Shown here: piece by piece, positions 19,271 to 27,710 of the stretch | Position numbering within the stretch: position 1 is the first letter of the stretch | Layout: the number at the start of each line of letters is the position of its first letter | From: a virus | Length of the DNA: 37,261 nucleotides | Strand: one strand, 5' to 3' | Virus record (IMG/VR): IMGVR_UViG_3300005096_000123 | Location: 1-37,261 of that record | Notes under the pieces: generated by a model | Told to the model about the DNA's origin: nothing | The model's input: only the letters and a program-made list of their open reading frames with translations | Database searches by the model: none | Position numbers and translations under genes: made by a program

Positions 19271-20664
19271 TATCGTTGCTTTCCTAGTTTCTCAACCTTG
19301 TCCTCGAGCGCCTCAATGCGTTTCATGGCCTCTTGGAGAGCACCAACAGCCTTTAGATATAGTAGGGAATATGTTACACTTTTTACTCCGGTGTCGTCAG
19401 TTTTAACCAACCCAGGAGAGACAGTTTCAGCCTCTTGCGCGGACAGGCCAAGGTGCCTCGGCTTTTCCTCACGCTCTTTGAATACGCCTTCTTCATCAGC
19501 ATACTTATCTAGTGTGTAGTTTACCAGACGAAACGCCTTAATGTCATCCCATTGAGAGTTTGCCGTTTCAATGCCTGATTTCAAGCGCGCGTCGGAAATA
19601 GCTCCATATGCATTATTGGTGTTTTCAAGGTCGCCATCACCTCTAATCAGCATTTCTGTGGTTGATCCCCGCCAGAACTTAAATATTGCATTTCCACCTG
19701 TAACAGTCGAGAGAGCCTGTATTTGCATTGCGACTACAGCGCCAGTATTAAGCGAGACACCCCGTGTCGTTGTGCTCGCTGTATCTATATCACCAACAGT
19801 TGCAACGCCACTTAGATAGAGGTCTTTCCATCTCAACGATGAAGTGCCAATATCGTCACTAGCGTCAATAGACGAATATATCCCCCCATTGAAAACGACA
19901 TCGTTTCCGGAAATATAAAAAACACGAGATAGAGAGCCAGACACCCACCCATAAAATTCAAGTTGCACGTTCTCAGCACCAGAAGTGTCAGAAATAACCT
20001 TTAGTGCAACGCGACCGAGAGTTACCTCGGCACTAGCGGATGGCTTTACGCTAAAGTCCAATGCGCCAGACGGGTAGTTTGTAGACGCTATACCGCTGAA
20101 CTCATGCTTTAATTTCAAGTTTGGTGCATCTGCGCCACTGGTAACAAGTGACGCTATAGTCCCGTCACCAACTATGCTAATGTTTCCGGTGCCTGTAATA
20201 TCATTGGAGTTCAGGTCAAGATCGGCGCTAAGGATAATAGAACCATCTGCTCTCGTGTAATCAGTCACCCTCCAATTACCTGAGCCAAGGGAAACAGCCG
20301 TTGCTGTATCGCCAGCCGCCGTGGTGATATTAGCGGCGCCCGGAACAATCAGGCTTGTAGCATTGTGAGTGAGTGTTAGAGCGCCGGAGAAAATAAGGGT
20401 TTTGGTAGCGCCGGATTTCAGCGTGCCGAGTGCTGTGATTGCAGTAGTCCCGGTAATATTGACCACGGCAGCGTCAGTCGTTGACAGGTCAACAGTCGCG
20501 GCAGACGCAATGGTAGCGTCACCAAGCCAGATCGCGTGCTTGCGCATCATCTCACGAGCTGAATTGTTAACCGTGTCAGGATTTTGGCCATCAAGCCAGT
20601 TTATATCACTGTCTGAATTTCCGTTATTGTTTGCGGTAACTGACCAGCCATAAATTGTGCCCAT
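19270..20664 (-). CDS. Tail fibre/spike protein with S74 intramolecular chaperone
   Basis: 464 aa from the ATG at 20664 (TAATG overlap). The N-terminal part (MGTIYGWSVTANNNGNSDSD, NPDTVNNSAREMMRKHAIWL) is a typical virion-attachment region. The centre is a repetitive Gly/Ser/Thr beta structure, and the C-terminal 108 residues are a peptidase S74 domain: SDARLKSGIE with S357 and K362 as the self-cleavage pair, LGLSAQEAETVSPGLV, SLLYLKAVGALQEAMKRIEA. The chaperone trimerises the fibre and then cuts itself off. Host receptor binding is the likely role. Confidence 0.88.
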   Translation of the reverse strand: MGTIYGWSVTANNNGNSDSDINWLDGQNPDTVNNSAREMMRKHAIWLGDATIASAATVDLSTTDAAVVNITGTTAITALGTLKSGATKTLIFSGALTLTHNATSLIVPGAANITTAAGDTATAVSLGSGNWRVTDYTRADGSIILSADLDLNSNDITGTGNISIVGDGTIASLVTSGADAPNLKLKHEFSGIASTNYPSGALDFSVKPSASAEVTLGRVALKVISDTSGAENVQLEFYGWVSGSLSRVFYISGNDVVFNGGIYSSIDASDDIGTSSLRWKDLYLSGVATVGDIDTASTTTRGVSLNTGAVVAMQIQALSTVTGGNAIFKFWRGSTTEMLIRGDGDLENTNNAYGAISDARLKSGIETANSQWDDIKAFRLVNYTLDKYADEEGVFKEREEKPRHLGLSAQEAETVSPGLVKTDDTGVKSVTYSLLYLKAVGALQEAMKRIEALEDKVEKLGKQR

Positions 20665-22700
20665 TATACATATTCCCAACGTTTAGTTTGGTTGTTGTAA
20701 ACTCGTTTGTTGCCACTTGATCCGGTAGTTCCACCACCGGTAAAGATTTGTTTAAGAGTGCTATCCCCGGCACTTCCTAATACGGTTCCTTGAGGCTGGC
20801 GCGCCCCGTTAATATAACGAATTGGCTGAGATTTTGCCTGTTGAGACAAACCACCACCAAAACTCCCGCCTATGCCTCCAAAGATGCTTTTCATTGCAAT
20901 ATCCAGTTTTTCGGACAGTGGCATGGTTCTAATGGCGTTGTTAATCGCACTGGAAGCGTTGTTCGATACCGCATCCGGGTTTTGAACCGCATCCTTGACC
21001 CCGCGAATTGCTCCACCAGCATAAGCCGTCAAAGCATCACCAAACCCGCCAAATACGCCTCCACCTTGGGGAGGAACAGGAGGCGGATCGCTATTCGGTA
21101 TTGTTTGAGGCGGAACCGGACCAGAGGTCGGTGGAGGGGTGTAAGGTGGCAATGGGCCCATATCACCCGGAAGCGTTGAAAACCCTCCCATGCCCTGCTG
21201 TGGGGCTGGAACAGGTGCTTGTGGAGGAACATTAAACAAGTCCTCGGCGGCAAGCTGGTTTCGGGCTGGTATTAGCGGTGGAGGCGAGGGTGGAGCAGGA
21301 GGCGCGGGTGTCACGCCCGGAACATTTACCGGGGGCACATTAAAACTACCCGGAATGGGTAAGTTCATTGGATTAGGCTCAAAGCTGGGAGGAATAGGCA
21401 GATTGAGAGAGTTGCCATATTCATCGACCGGCTGTTGAAACGCTGCGCCCATTTGGGGGATATTAGGAGCCTGTTGGGGTGGAACGTTCACACCTTGATC
21501 AGCGCGCAATTGGTTCTGTCCACCAAGAGGAGGTGGAGACGCTTGTGGCTGCGGTCCATAGCTACCCGGAATAGGAAGGTCCAGGGAATTGCCAAACTCG
21601 TCAACCGGCTGCTGATATGGATTGGGTGTCGGGGGCTGAGTAGCAGGGAGCAAAGGCAGTCGGCCAAGTGGCGGCGTTGAACTATCGCGCACCATCTGGG
21701 CTGCTGACTGTGGTACTGCATTACCCTGCGTGCCCTTTATTTGAGCAATTTGCTCTTGAAGCTGCCTAATTCTCAAATCTATTGGGTTTGGTGCCGGATT
21801 TGGTGCATCGTATGCGCTAATCGGTGTTTGATTGCCGCCAGCTTCAAAAGATGCTTTCCCGGCGTTAAGCGCGGCCAGCGTTTCCGGGCGCAGAAACCGT
21901 TGCCCGTTTTGGTTGCCGTTATACCCCCACCATGCCTGGTCTCCGCCCCCTGAATGAATATAACCATTGTCGTAATTCATGCCGATACCCGACACACCCT
22001 GTCCAGCAAGGTTCTGCAAAACTCCGTTATAAACGTCCTCATTCCCGGCATATGGTAAAGGTTGCCCGTTTTGGGTGATCTTGAAGTCCGCCGCACCGCC
22101 ATTGTCGTGCCGAACGGTTCCAGTCCTGTCGCCTCCTGAGCCAATTTCTGGTTGGCCTCCAGAAGTCACGTAAACCCCAAGGCTAGGATCAACCTGCTTC
22201 AGAGCATTAGAAATCTGGCTTTGAACGTCTTGAGCAACAGGGAGGTTGCGTATCGCGCCATTTGACGTGAAGTCCAGACCAATGTTATCAATTGCCTGCA
22301 AGGCTGGTGTTTGAGCGCCGCCGGGCTGATCTGGGAGGCTATAGAACATTTGGTTACCGATCTGCGTCTTATTGGCCGCATCGCCCTCACGGAACCCCTG
22401 CCCACCATCGGCCCTGAAAAACTGCGCTCCATTTGTCGGGTCTGGAATAACCCCCTGCTGTGCTGCTTGGAATATCTGCAAAGCCTGATCCCGAGCCTGC
22501 GGATCCTGCAGCAATGGACGCACCGCTGGTCCTGGATTGCTCAACCCATCAAACTGTCCGGGTTGTGATACAACATCTTCTGGAGGAATACCGAGCGCCT
22601 TGGCACGGTTTAGGATTACCCACGCAACAGCACTAAGACCCTGCTGGCCTTCGCCTCCAGCCTCACCCAGAAGCGTATCGATCACTTTATCTAGTGCCAT
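20664..22700 (-). CDS. Virion-associated protein with SleB-like and M15-like wall-hydrolase domains
   Basis: 678 aa. Residues 5-120 match the SleB/Hydrolase_2 pattern (LLGEAGGEGQQGLSAVAWVI, LNR, QPGQF at 46-50, DPTNGAQFF). Residues 170-255 show the M15 peptidase motif HxxGxAxD (H198-D205) and YIHSG (H249). A long Pro/Gln-rich linker (about 320-560) carries near repeats (QQPVDEFGNSLDLPIP and QQPVDEYGNSLNLPIP; NQLRADQGVNVPP and NQLAAEDLFNVPP) before a Gly-rich tail. With ejection-type genes upstream and the fibre downstream, it probably opens peptidoglycan during DNA delivery. Confidence 0.8.
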   Translation of the reverse strand: MALDKVIDTLLGEAGGEGQQGLSAVAWVILNRAKALGIPPEDVVSQPGQFDGLSNPGPAVRPLLQDPQARDQALQIFQAAQQGVIPDPTNGAQFFRADGGQGFREGDAANKTQIGNQMFYSLPDQPGGAQTPALQAIDNIGLDFTSNGAIRNLPVAQDVQSQISNALKQVDPSLGVYVTSGGQPEIGSGGDRTGTVRHDNGGAADFKITQNGQPLPYAGNEDVYNGVLQNLAGQGVSGIGMNYDNGYIHSGGGDQAWWGYNGNQNGQRFLRPETLAALNAGKASFEAGGNQTPISAYDAPNPAPNPIDLRIRQLQEQIAQIKGTQGNAVPQSAAQMVRDSSTPPLGRLPLLPATQPPTPNPYQQPVDEFGNSLDLPIPGSYGPQPQASPPPLGGQNQLRADQGVNVPPQQAPNIPQMGAAFQQPVDEYGNSLNLPIPPSFEPNPMNLPIPGSFNVPPVNVPGVTPAPPAPPSPPPLIPARNQLAAEDLFNVPPQAPVPAPQQGMGGFSTLPGDMGPLPPYTPPPTSGPVPPQTIPNSDPPPVPPQGGGVFGGFGDALTAYAGGAIRGVKDAVQNPDAVSNNASSAINNAIRTMPLSEKLDIAMKSIFGGIGGSFGGGLSQQAKSQPIRYINGARQPQGTVLGSAGDSTLKQIFTGGGTTGSSGNKRVYNNQTKRWEYV

Positions 22701-22714
22701 AATTCATCGTACCT

Positions 22715-22743
22715 TTGACAAGGGGGTAAACGGCCCCCATATT
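22715..22743 (+). promoter_or_regulatory. Promoter of the plus-strand membrane-protein gene
   Basis: A consensus TTGACA (22715-22720), a 17-base spacer and CATATT (22738-22743, 4 of 6 to TATAAT) lie just before the ATG at 22750, placing the expected transcription start at or next to the A of the ATG. No ribosome-binding site precedes that ATG, so a leaderless mRNA is suggested. The spacer contains a GGGGG/CCCCC hairpin (22722-22738). Confidence 0.5.
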
Positions 22744-22749
22744 AACGAC

Positions 22750-23064
22750 ATGCTTAAACATGAAACGAACCAGATCGACCTTGGGCGGAGCAATTACCGC
22801 CAAGTTTCAAACCCAAAATATTCACGCTACAAACGCCTTGATGCTGTAATATCCGGCTTGATATATGCCAGCGGGGTTTGGGCTGCTGTTTCAATTCAAA
22901 TCACCAGAACGGGCTTCGTTGACCATAATATATGGCTTGCGCTGCTGATGGCGTTTGGGCCTTTGGTTTTCCTTGCCCTGTTTCATATCGTTCTTGTTAA
23001 GAATAGCGTCGATACTCATGCTAGCGCCCACCGTTGGCCGCTGCGGCAAGATCGGCTTTGGTAA
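22750..23064 (+). CDS. Plus-strand two-span membrane protein inserted among ejection genes (moron-like)
   Basis: 104 aa starting MLKHETNQIDLGRSNYRQVS. A polar 30-residue N-terminus is followed by two hydrophobic spans, about 31-50 (AVISGLIYASGVWAAVSIQI) and 62-82 (WLALLMAFGPLVFLALFHIV), and a polar, basic tail. It is the only plus-strand gene within the roughly 20-kb late block, fills a 320-bp gap with no minus-strand ORF, has its own promoter and overlaps the end of the ejection gene by 44 bp antisense. This fits a moron, perhaps for superinfection exclusion. The overlap and lack of a ribosome-binding site leave some doubt. Confidence 0.6.
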   Translation: MLKHETNQIDLGRSNYRQVSNPKYSRYKRLDAVISGLIYASGVWAAVSIQITRTGFVDHNIWLALLMAFGPLVFLALFHIVLVKNSVDTHASAHRWPLRQDRLW

Positions 23065-24709
23065 GAACGGTAGTTAGCCAAGGGGACTGAGTTGGCGTTT
23101 GCCACCGTCTAGCGGCTTCTAACACTCTTGGGTTGATAGTTTGAGCCTCAAGGAGTTTTGCCAGTTCTTCGTTTGCACGCTTAATTGCCGGTCCTCTGAT
23201 TTTGTTAATTGCACCATTGAAAGCGCGTGGAATAATATTCAGGATGCTAACGCCTGGGCGCGGAATAGATGGCGGCTGATAAGTACCTGGAGCAATATCA
23301 GCAACTGCAGCACGTCTTGCCTCTGAAAGCGTTGCCCGTGCAATTCCGCTATCTGTAGCGCCGAAAACAATCTCCCTCCCTATTCCGGCCAAAAGATCGT
23401 CAACGGCCTCTTTACCAATTACAAGGGTAAGTTTTGCCCGATTAAACGGCTTTGCGAGAATATTCCGGATCATCGTTTTATCATTTGTGGCGCTACCTAT
23501 AACGTCCTCAACTGCCGTCCGGGCACCATTTATAAGAGCCTCACGCTCGCTGTCGGTCATAGCCTTGACTAATCTGGTAAATGTTGCCGGATCGCTGGAT
23601 TTCTGAAAAATATCAGCCCCAAGGTTCATAGCATCTTGGACTTGTGCGTGCCCTGCGAATACGTTCCTAGCTGTCTTGTAACCATCGACTTGATCATCAA
23701 TAGCACCTCGCAATCTTTTCGATAGGCCGCTAACTATGTCGGCGTAATTCCGGCTTGGAGATGAAAAATGCGATGTAGATGTGACCATGTCATCAAGTGC
23801 TCTCTTCACCAGATCAAGTCCGCCCACCGACATTCTGCCTTGGCTATCTTCAAATATCTGGCCGCGTGCATATGCCATGTCTCGCGCCTTGGTTATCGCC
23901 TCTTTCCCATATTTTGTGCTCAGAACAAAGCGAATGTCAGCGCTTGGGGTGATCATCACCTCACGAACAGCGTCATAAAGTGGCGTTGCTGCTTCTTGCT
24001 GGGCTTTAGCCAGGTCGTTCAGCATAACGGTCTTTGGGTTTCCTGTGCCAAACGCGCCCTGAACATCCTGTTGAATGCGCGGCCCAACATTTGCTGCCCT
24101 TTGCTCTGACATGTTCCGCATGGTGTTCATAGCGTTGCCGGGCTGTCTTGAGACAGCCGCCGCTAATTGCTGCGTGTTCTGCCCAATATCCGCAAGCCTT
24201 GTGTTTGGTCCAATCGCGTTAACACGGTTCTGAACTTGGGATAATGGAACCTGATCCCGAGCGGCAGACTTTGCAAAGGTATTAATTGCCGATCTTTCCG
24301 GTACTGTCATTTGCTGGACAATAGCCTTCGCCGGAGTAATTCCGGTCAATGCCGCAGGATTGGCTACTGCTGACAATCCAAGAAGCCGCTCATAATCCTT
24401 GTCTGGAATATCGCGCACTGACCCACCGGGGTTAAATGTCTGTGTGTTTTGTTGAGCAACGTCTCCGGGTAACGTCATACCGCCAAAAATGCTCTGGAGT
24501 ATCTTAGGAACCGCCGGGCGCACCGATCCCGCCTGATTTGTCTCATATGGCAATAGGGTTCTTGTGTCCCATTGGTTTTGTGGCTGTGCCTGCTGCTGGA
24601 CCGGCCCTTGCCCTTGCATCCGGGTCCACGCACTAATTGCCTGCTGCTGATCTGGAGCAGTAATCGTGTACGTTTCGCCAGTTGGCTTGGTGAAGGTAAA
24701 CTCAGGCAT
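23021..24709 (-). CDS. Probable DNA-ejection (internal virion) protein
   Basis: 562 aa. The N-terminus (FTFTKPTGETYTITAPDQQQ, AISAWTRMQ) matches the start typical of podovirus ejection proteins, with a short beta module followed by a Gln-rich linker. The rest is helical and Ala-rich with long predicted helices (TKARDMAYARGQIFEDSQGR, TLSEARRAAVADI). No enzymatic motif is seen. It lies in the position of the P22 gp7/gp20/gp16 or SU10 ejection set, between nozzle and lysin genes. TAATG start. Confidence 0.65.
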   Translation of the reverse strand: MPEFTFTKPTGETYTITAPDQQQAISAWTRMQGQGPVQQQAQPQNQWDTRTLLPYETNQAGSVRPAVPKILQSIFGGMTLPGDVAQQNTQTFNPGGSVRDIPDKDYERLLGLSAVANPAALTGITPAKAIVQQMTVPERSAINTFAKSAARDQVPLSQVQNRVNAIGPNTRLADIGQNTQQLAAAVSRQPGNAMNTMRNMSEQRAANVGPRIQQDVQGAFGTGNPKTVMLNDLAKAQQEAATPLYDAVREVMITPSADIRFVLSTKYGKEAITKARDMAYARGQIFEDSQGRMSVGGLDLVKRALDDMVTSTSHFSSPSRNYADIVSGLSKRLRGAIDDQVDGYKTARNVFAGHAQVQDAMNLGADIFQKSSDPATFTRLVKAMTDSEREALINGARTAVEDVIGSATNDKTMIRNILAKPFNRAKLTLVIGKEAVDDLLAGIGREIVFGATDSGIARATLSEARRAAVADIAPGTYQPPSIPRPGVSILNIIPRAFNGAINKIRGPAIKRANEELAKLLEAQTINPRVLEAARRWQTPTQSPWLTTVLTKADLAAAANGGR

Positions 24710-25923
24710 TAGTTGTTCCTCGTGATCGTAATACCGCCACCGAGGTCCATGCTCTCACCGACACCAATATCCTGCTGTGGCGCTCCATTTTGCCCTAACG
24801 GGTCGGCCATTCCTTGTTTAAGTGACGACAGAAAGTCCTCCTCTTCTTGGGTGAAGAAAGGAGTAGTATCGACATAGTTCTTTAGCGTATTAGTCCAGCC
24901 GTTAAGCGTGCCGTTTTCAAAAATGAAGTTAGACTTCAATCGCTCAATTGCAGCAACGCGGCGCTGCTTTGCCTCCATAATTGTCAGGATAGCAATGTTA
25001 CCGGCAGGTGTCTTTTCTATTCCAGCAACAGCGTCTTTCAAGAATTTAACGTCTCGGTCAGAGGTGTTACCCGTTAGACCAAACCCACTGTCAGGGTTGC
25101 GTAAACGCAGGGCCATTTGATTTTGCTGTGCTTGCATTGCCTCAAGTACCGGAACATCATCTTGAAGGTTTAACCCAAACGACCTGAACATTTGCTTTAT
25201 TGGCAAGGTCATTGGTGTGAGTGCGCCAGTGTCAGCGCTCCTTGCCATGTCCGCAAAGACCTTAATTTCTCTAACTTGGTTATCTAGCGTATCTGCCCGG
25301 TTGCTGCTTTCGATTGCTGAATTTAATAAGGGGCCGGGAATATCTTCTGGAAGGATATTCGTAGTAACGTTCACACCAGACCCGCCAATCGGGCTGACCT
25401 TGCCATCGGTAATCTGATAGGAATTCGGGTCATCAGGGGATATGCCGTAACTCGCCCTCTGCTCTGGTGTCATTGGAACCGTGCCTGATTGTGCCTGCAC
25501 GTCCGGGAATACCTGCAAACCGCTATCCTGATAGCGCTGTATTCCATTAACGTCCTTCAAGATATTGCGCTCAGGAGCAGGTTGATTTTGCCTCTGCGTG
25601 AATGTGTTGAAGGCATCGCCGGGAGTTAATGCACCCATATTAATGCCTTGCACCAAGTCATTCGCGCCGTTTTCCGTCAGATATTTAACCGTTTGGCTTA
25701 GCTTGTCCTGCTGCGCGATTAGCTGTTGCTGGCGATCTGCGTTGGCCTGGTCCTGCGCCGCCGCCGGATTAAGGTTCTGGCCTAAATTGCGCCCAACGTC
25801 TGTAAAGTCCTTTGCACCAAGAAAAGATTGACCAATGGCCCCAATCTTTGACCTGTTCTGGTTAAAAGCATTGTAGAACGGGTTTTTAGTGATCTTAGGG
25901 TTTAGAAGTTCAAGAATTCCCAT
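24709..25923 (-). CDS. Probable DNA-ejection (internal virion) protein
   Basis: 404 aa from the ATG at 25923 (MGILELLNPKITKNPFYNAF); upstream starts are rejected because this ATG overlaps the previous stop as TAATG. Gln/Asn-rich, helical, with an N-terminal hydrophobic-basic segment and an element often seen in such proteins (TPEQRASYGISPDDPNSYQI). It ends in a Gly-rich strand (GVGESMDLGGGITITRNN). Likely one of the proteins delivered with the DNA. No catalytic motif seen. Confidence 0.6.
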   Translation of the reverse strand: MGILELLNPKITKNPFYNAFNQNRSKIGAIGQSFLGAKDFTDVGRNLGQNLNPAAAQDQANADRQQQLIAQQDKLSQTVKYLTENGANDLVQGINMGALTPGDAFNTFTQRQNQPAPERNILKDVNGIQRYQDSGLQVFPDVQAQSGTVPMTPEQRASYGISPDDPNSYQITDGKVSPIGGSGVNVTTNILPEDIPGPLLNSAIESSNRADTLDNQVREIKVFADMARSADTGALTPMTLPIKQMFRSFGLNLQDDVPVLEAMQAQQNQMALRLRNPDSGFGLTGNTSDRDVKFLKDAVAGIEKTPAGNIAILTIMEAKQRRVAAIERLKSNFIFENGTLNGWTNTLKNYVDTTPFFTQEEEDFLSSLKQGMADPLGQNGAPQQDIGVGESMDLGGGITITRNN

Positions 25924-26942
25924 TAGATAAACGCTCCTGCAATTGATGTGCCAATGCCCAAGGCGTTCATCCACCACGGGGTTGATTGCTCATAACCCTG
26001 GTTAACACCGCCAGTTAGTCCAGAAATCTGCTTCAACCAGTTCAAATCCTGATTAGAGTTTCTGTTGTACTGCTCAAAATCAGCCTGCCGCTTTAAATTG
26101 CGGTTTTGATCGAATACCTGCCCAACCTGCAAATTCGTTCTGCTTGGATCAAGGGTCGCGTCATACAGCCCCTGGTTCATTCCAAGAGCATTGGCAAGAT
26201 TTGCCTGTCCGGTCTGTCTCATGCCAAACTGCTGACCAGCGACCCCTTGCATACCCTGAAGGGCATTGGAGCGATTAGAAACGCCTTGCTGGCGATAGCC
26301 CTCAATCCCCTGTAAAGCCTGCTGTTGGCGATCAAGGGAGTTATTATAGTCACCATAACGCATATTAAGTTCGTTCTGCCCAAGCTGACGTCCAAGCGTT
26401 TGCACCTGAGCACTCGAACCAAACCGGCCAGAGTTGCCAAACTGAGCATTGATATTTGCGCCCATGTTCTCGTTCGTCTGGGAAATCATATCATTCAAGT
26501 ATGGGTTATTATCGCCAAGATTGTCGCCCTGCGCCGTTCCAAGCATGGTCTTTTCGTAAAGAGAAGTTTGTCCGGCATCCTTGTAGGCCCGGTTATACCT
26601 ATTGCTGATCTGGTTTAGTCCGCGAATATCTCCACGCTGGCCATTCGTCAGGCCATTCTGGTTGATCGTTTGCTGGTTTGTCTGATACGCATTATTAAGA
26701 CCAGCCTGCCCCTGTTTAGCCGTTCTTGACATGTCATTGAGCGCGTTCTTGGTTCGCCAGCCCATGCCGGTATAGAGAGACTTGTTGTATGGGTTATCCG
26801 GGCCTTGCTGCTGAACCTTATAGATATTCTGCAAGAACTGGGAATTAAACGCATCCGGGCTATAATTATCAAGCACCTTCCCGCCATTCCACGTTGTACG
26901 CCCATCATTTGGCTGGCTATTCGCGCCCTTATTGTCACCCAT
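25923..26942 (-). CDS. Gln/Asn-rich internal or tail protein
   Basis: 339 aa, extremely rich in Gln, Asn and Gly, with the conserved-looking core NINAQFGNSGRFGSSAQVQT then LGRQLGQNELNMRYGDYNNS, found in proteins of similar phages downstream of the nozzle gene. A hydrophobic C-terminus (WWMNALGIGTSIAGAFI) suggests membrane contact during ejection. Role inferred from composition and position. The start overlaps the previous gene by 8 bp. Confidence 0.6.
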   Translation of the reverse strand: MGDNKGANSQPNDGRTTWNGGKVLDNYSPDAFNSQFLQNIYKVQQQGPDNPYNKSLYTGMGWRTKNALNDMSRTAKQGQAGLNNAYQTNQQTINQNGLTNGQRGDIRGLNQISNRYNRAYKDAGQTSLYEKTMLGTAQGDNLGDNNPYLNDMISQTNENMGANINAQFGNSGRFGSSAQVQTLGRQLGQNELNMRYGDYNNSLDRQQQALQGIEGYRQQGVSNRSNALQGMQGVAGQQFGMRQTGQANLANALGMNQGLYDATLDPSRTNLQVGQVFDQNRNLKRQADFEQYNRNSNQDLNWLKQISGLTGGVNQGYEQSTPWWMNALGIGTSIAGAFI

Positions 26943-27357
26943 CAGTCAAAGCCTTTCTTAAAACACCCACTCCATTAGGGAGCGTTGCCCTCGTGTAGTC
27001 TGGTAAAAATCTGGACCAACCTTTTATTCGGCCCTCTATAATGACTTCTTTAGCTACGTTTTCTCTGGAAACAGCTTCAATTTCGCGCATCATTCTGGCA
27101 ATATTCTTAGTGCCAGGTAGTTTGCCGCCTGCGAATAGTACCCACGCCGCTAAATGGTCCTCACCAACCGGAGTGCCCAAATAAAGAACAATCGACCCTG
27201 TGTCCGCTAGAGCGGCCCGCAGAGCGCCATTAACCAACCCGCTGTATATCTTTGAGGCATCCCACCTGTCAGACTTCACAACGGCCTTGCTAATCCCTGA
27301 CCATATTCTGGGCCATGCAATCGGAACACTCTCCGGGCTAACCATTTCAAGCATCAT
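26935..27357 (-). CDS. Hypothetical protein, possibly GNAT-like fold
   Basis: 140 aa. The pattern GSIVLYLGTPVGEDHLAAWV (strand), KNIARMMREIEAVSRENVAK (helix), EVIIEGRIKGWSRFLPDYTR (strand plus GW-R element) recalls GNAT-fold proteins of podoviruses such as T7 gp13, but the acetyl-CoA pyrophosphate loop is not evident. It lies between nozzle and ejection genes, so a virion assembly or internal role is plausible. The ATGATG start overlaps the upstream stop. Confidence 0.5.
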   Translation of the reverse strand: MMLEMVSPESVPIAWPRIWSGISKAVVKSDRWDASKIYSGLVNGALRAALADTGSIVLYLGTPVGEDHLAAWVLFAGGKLPGTKNIARMMREIEAVSRENVAKEVIIEGRIKGWSRFLPDYTRATLPNGVGVLRKALTDG

Positions 27358-27710
27358 ATCTGCCCAACACTCCTACTGCGGTTGAACACCTCAACTTGAG
27401 CATGGACAACCAGGTCGTTTGCTGCCGAAGCTGTAGCCCTTAATGACCAATTCCTTGGCAAATCAAACTCAAACGTGCTGTCCAAGTAGCTATCCGCCGC
27501 AACCGACTTTGTTGAGATTATAGCATAGGATGTGGTACCATCATACCGTTCAAGCGTAATATCTGCCGCCGATGTTCCATCCACATTAACAATACGGACG
27601 CTAAGCACACGCTGGCCCTGGTTATTGGCAGGAACGATCTCAGTTGCACTGGTTCCTGTTAGAATAACCGAGAATGTTTCCGTTTTTACTGAGATTAAAT
27701 GGTTACTCAC
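27354..27710 (-). CDS. Small beta-rich virion protein
   Basis: 118 aa, GTG start with GGAGG 6 bases upstream inside the nozzle gene's end. Alternating strands (ETFSVILTGTSATEIVPANN, QRVLSVRIVNVDGTSAADIT, LERYDGTTSYAII) predict a beta sandwich. It resembles in style the 91-aa protein at 1914-2189. It may be a tail-tip or decoration protein; no motif decides. Confidence 0.55.
   Translation of the reverse strand: MSNHLISVKTETFSVILTGTSATEIVPANNQGQRVLSVRIVNVDGTSAADITLERYDGTTSYAIISTKSVAADSYLDSTFEFDLPRNWSLRATASAANDLVVHAQVEVFNRSRSVGQI

Noticed and set aside
22537-22749. Upstream extension of the plus-strand membrane gene
   Set aside because: This part lies antisense to the start of the lysin-like gene and reads as its shadow; the promoter and the ATG at 22750 mark the real start.
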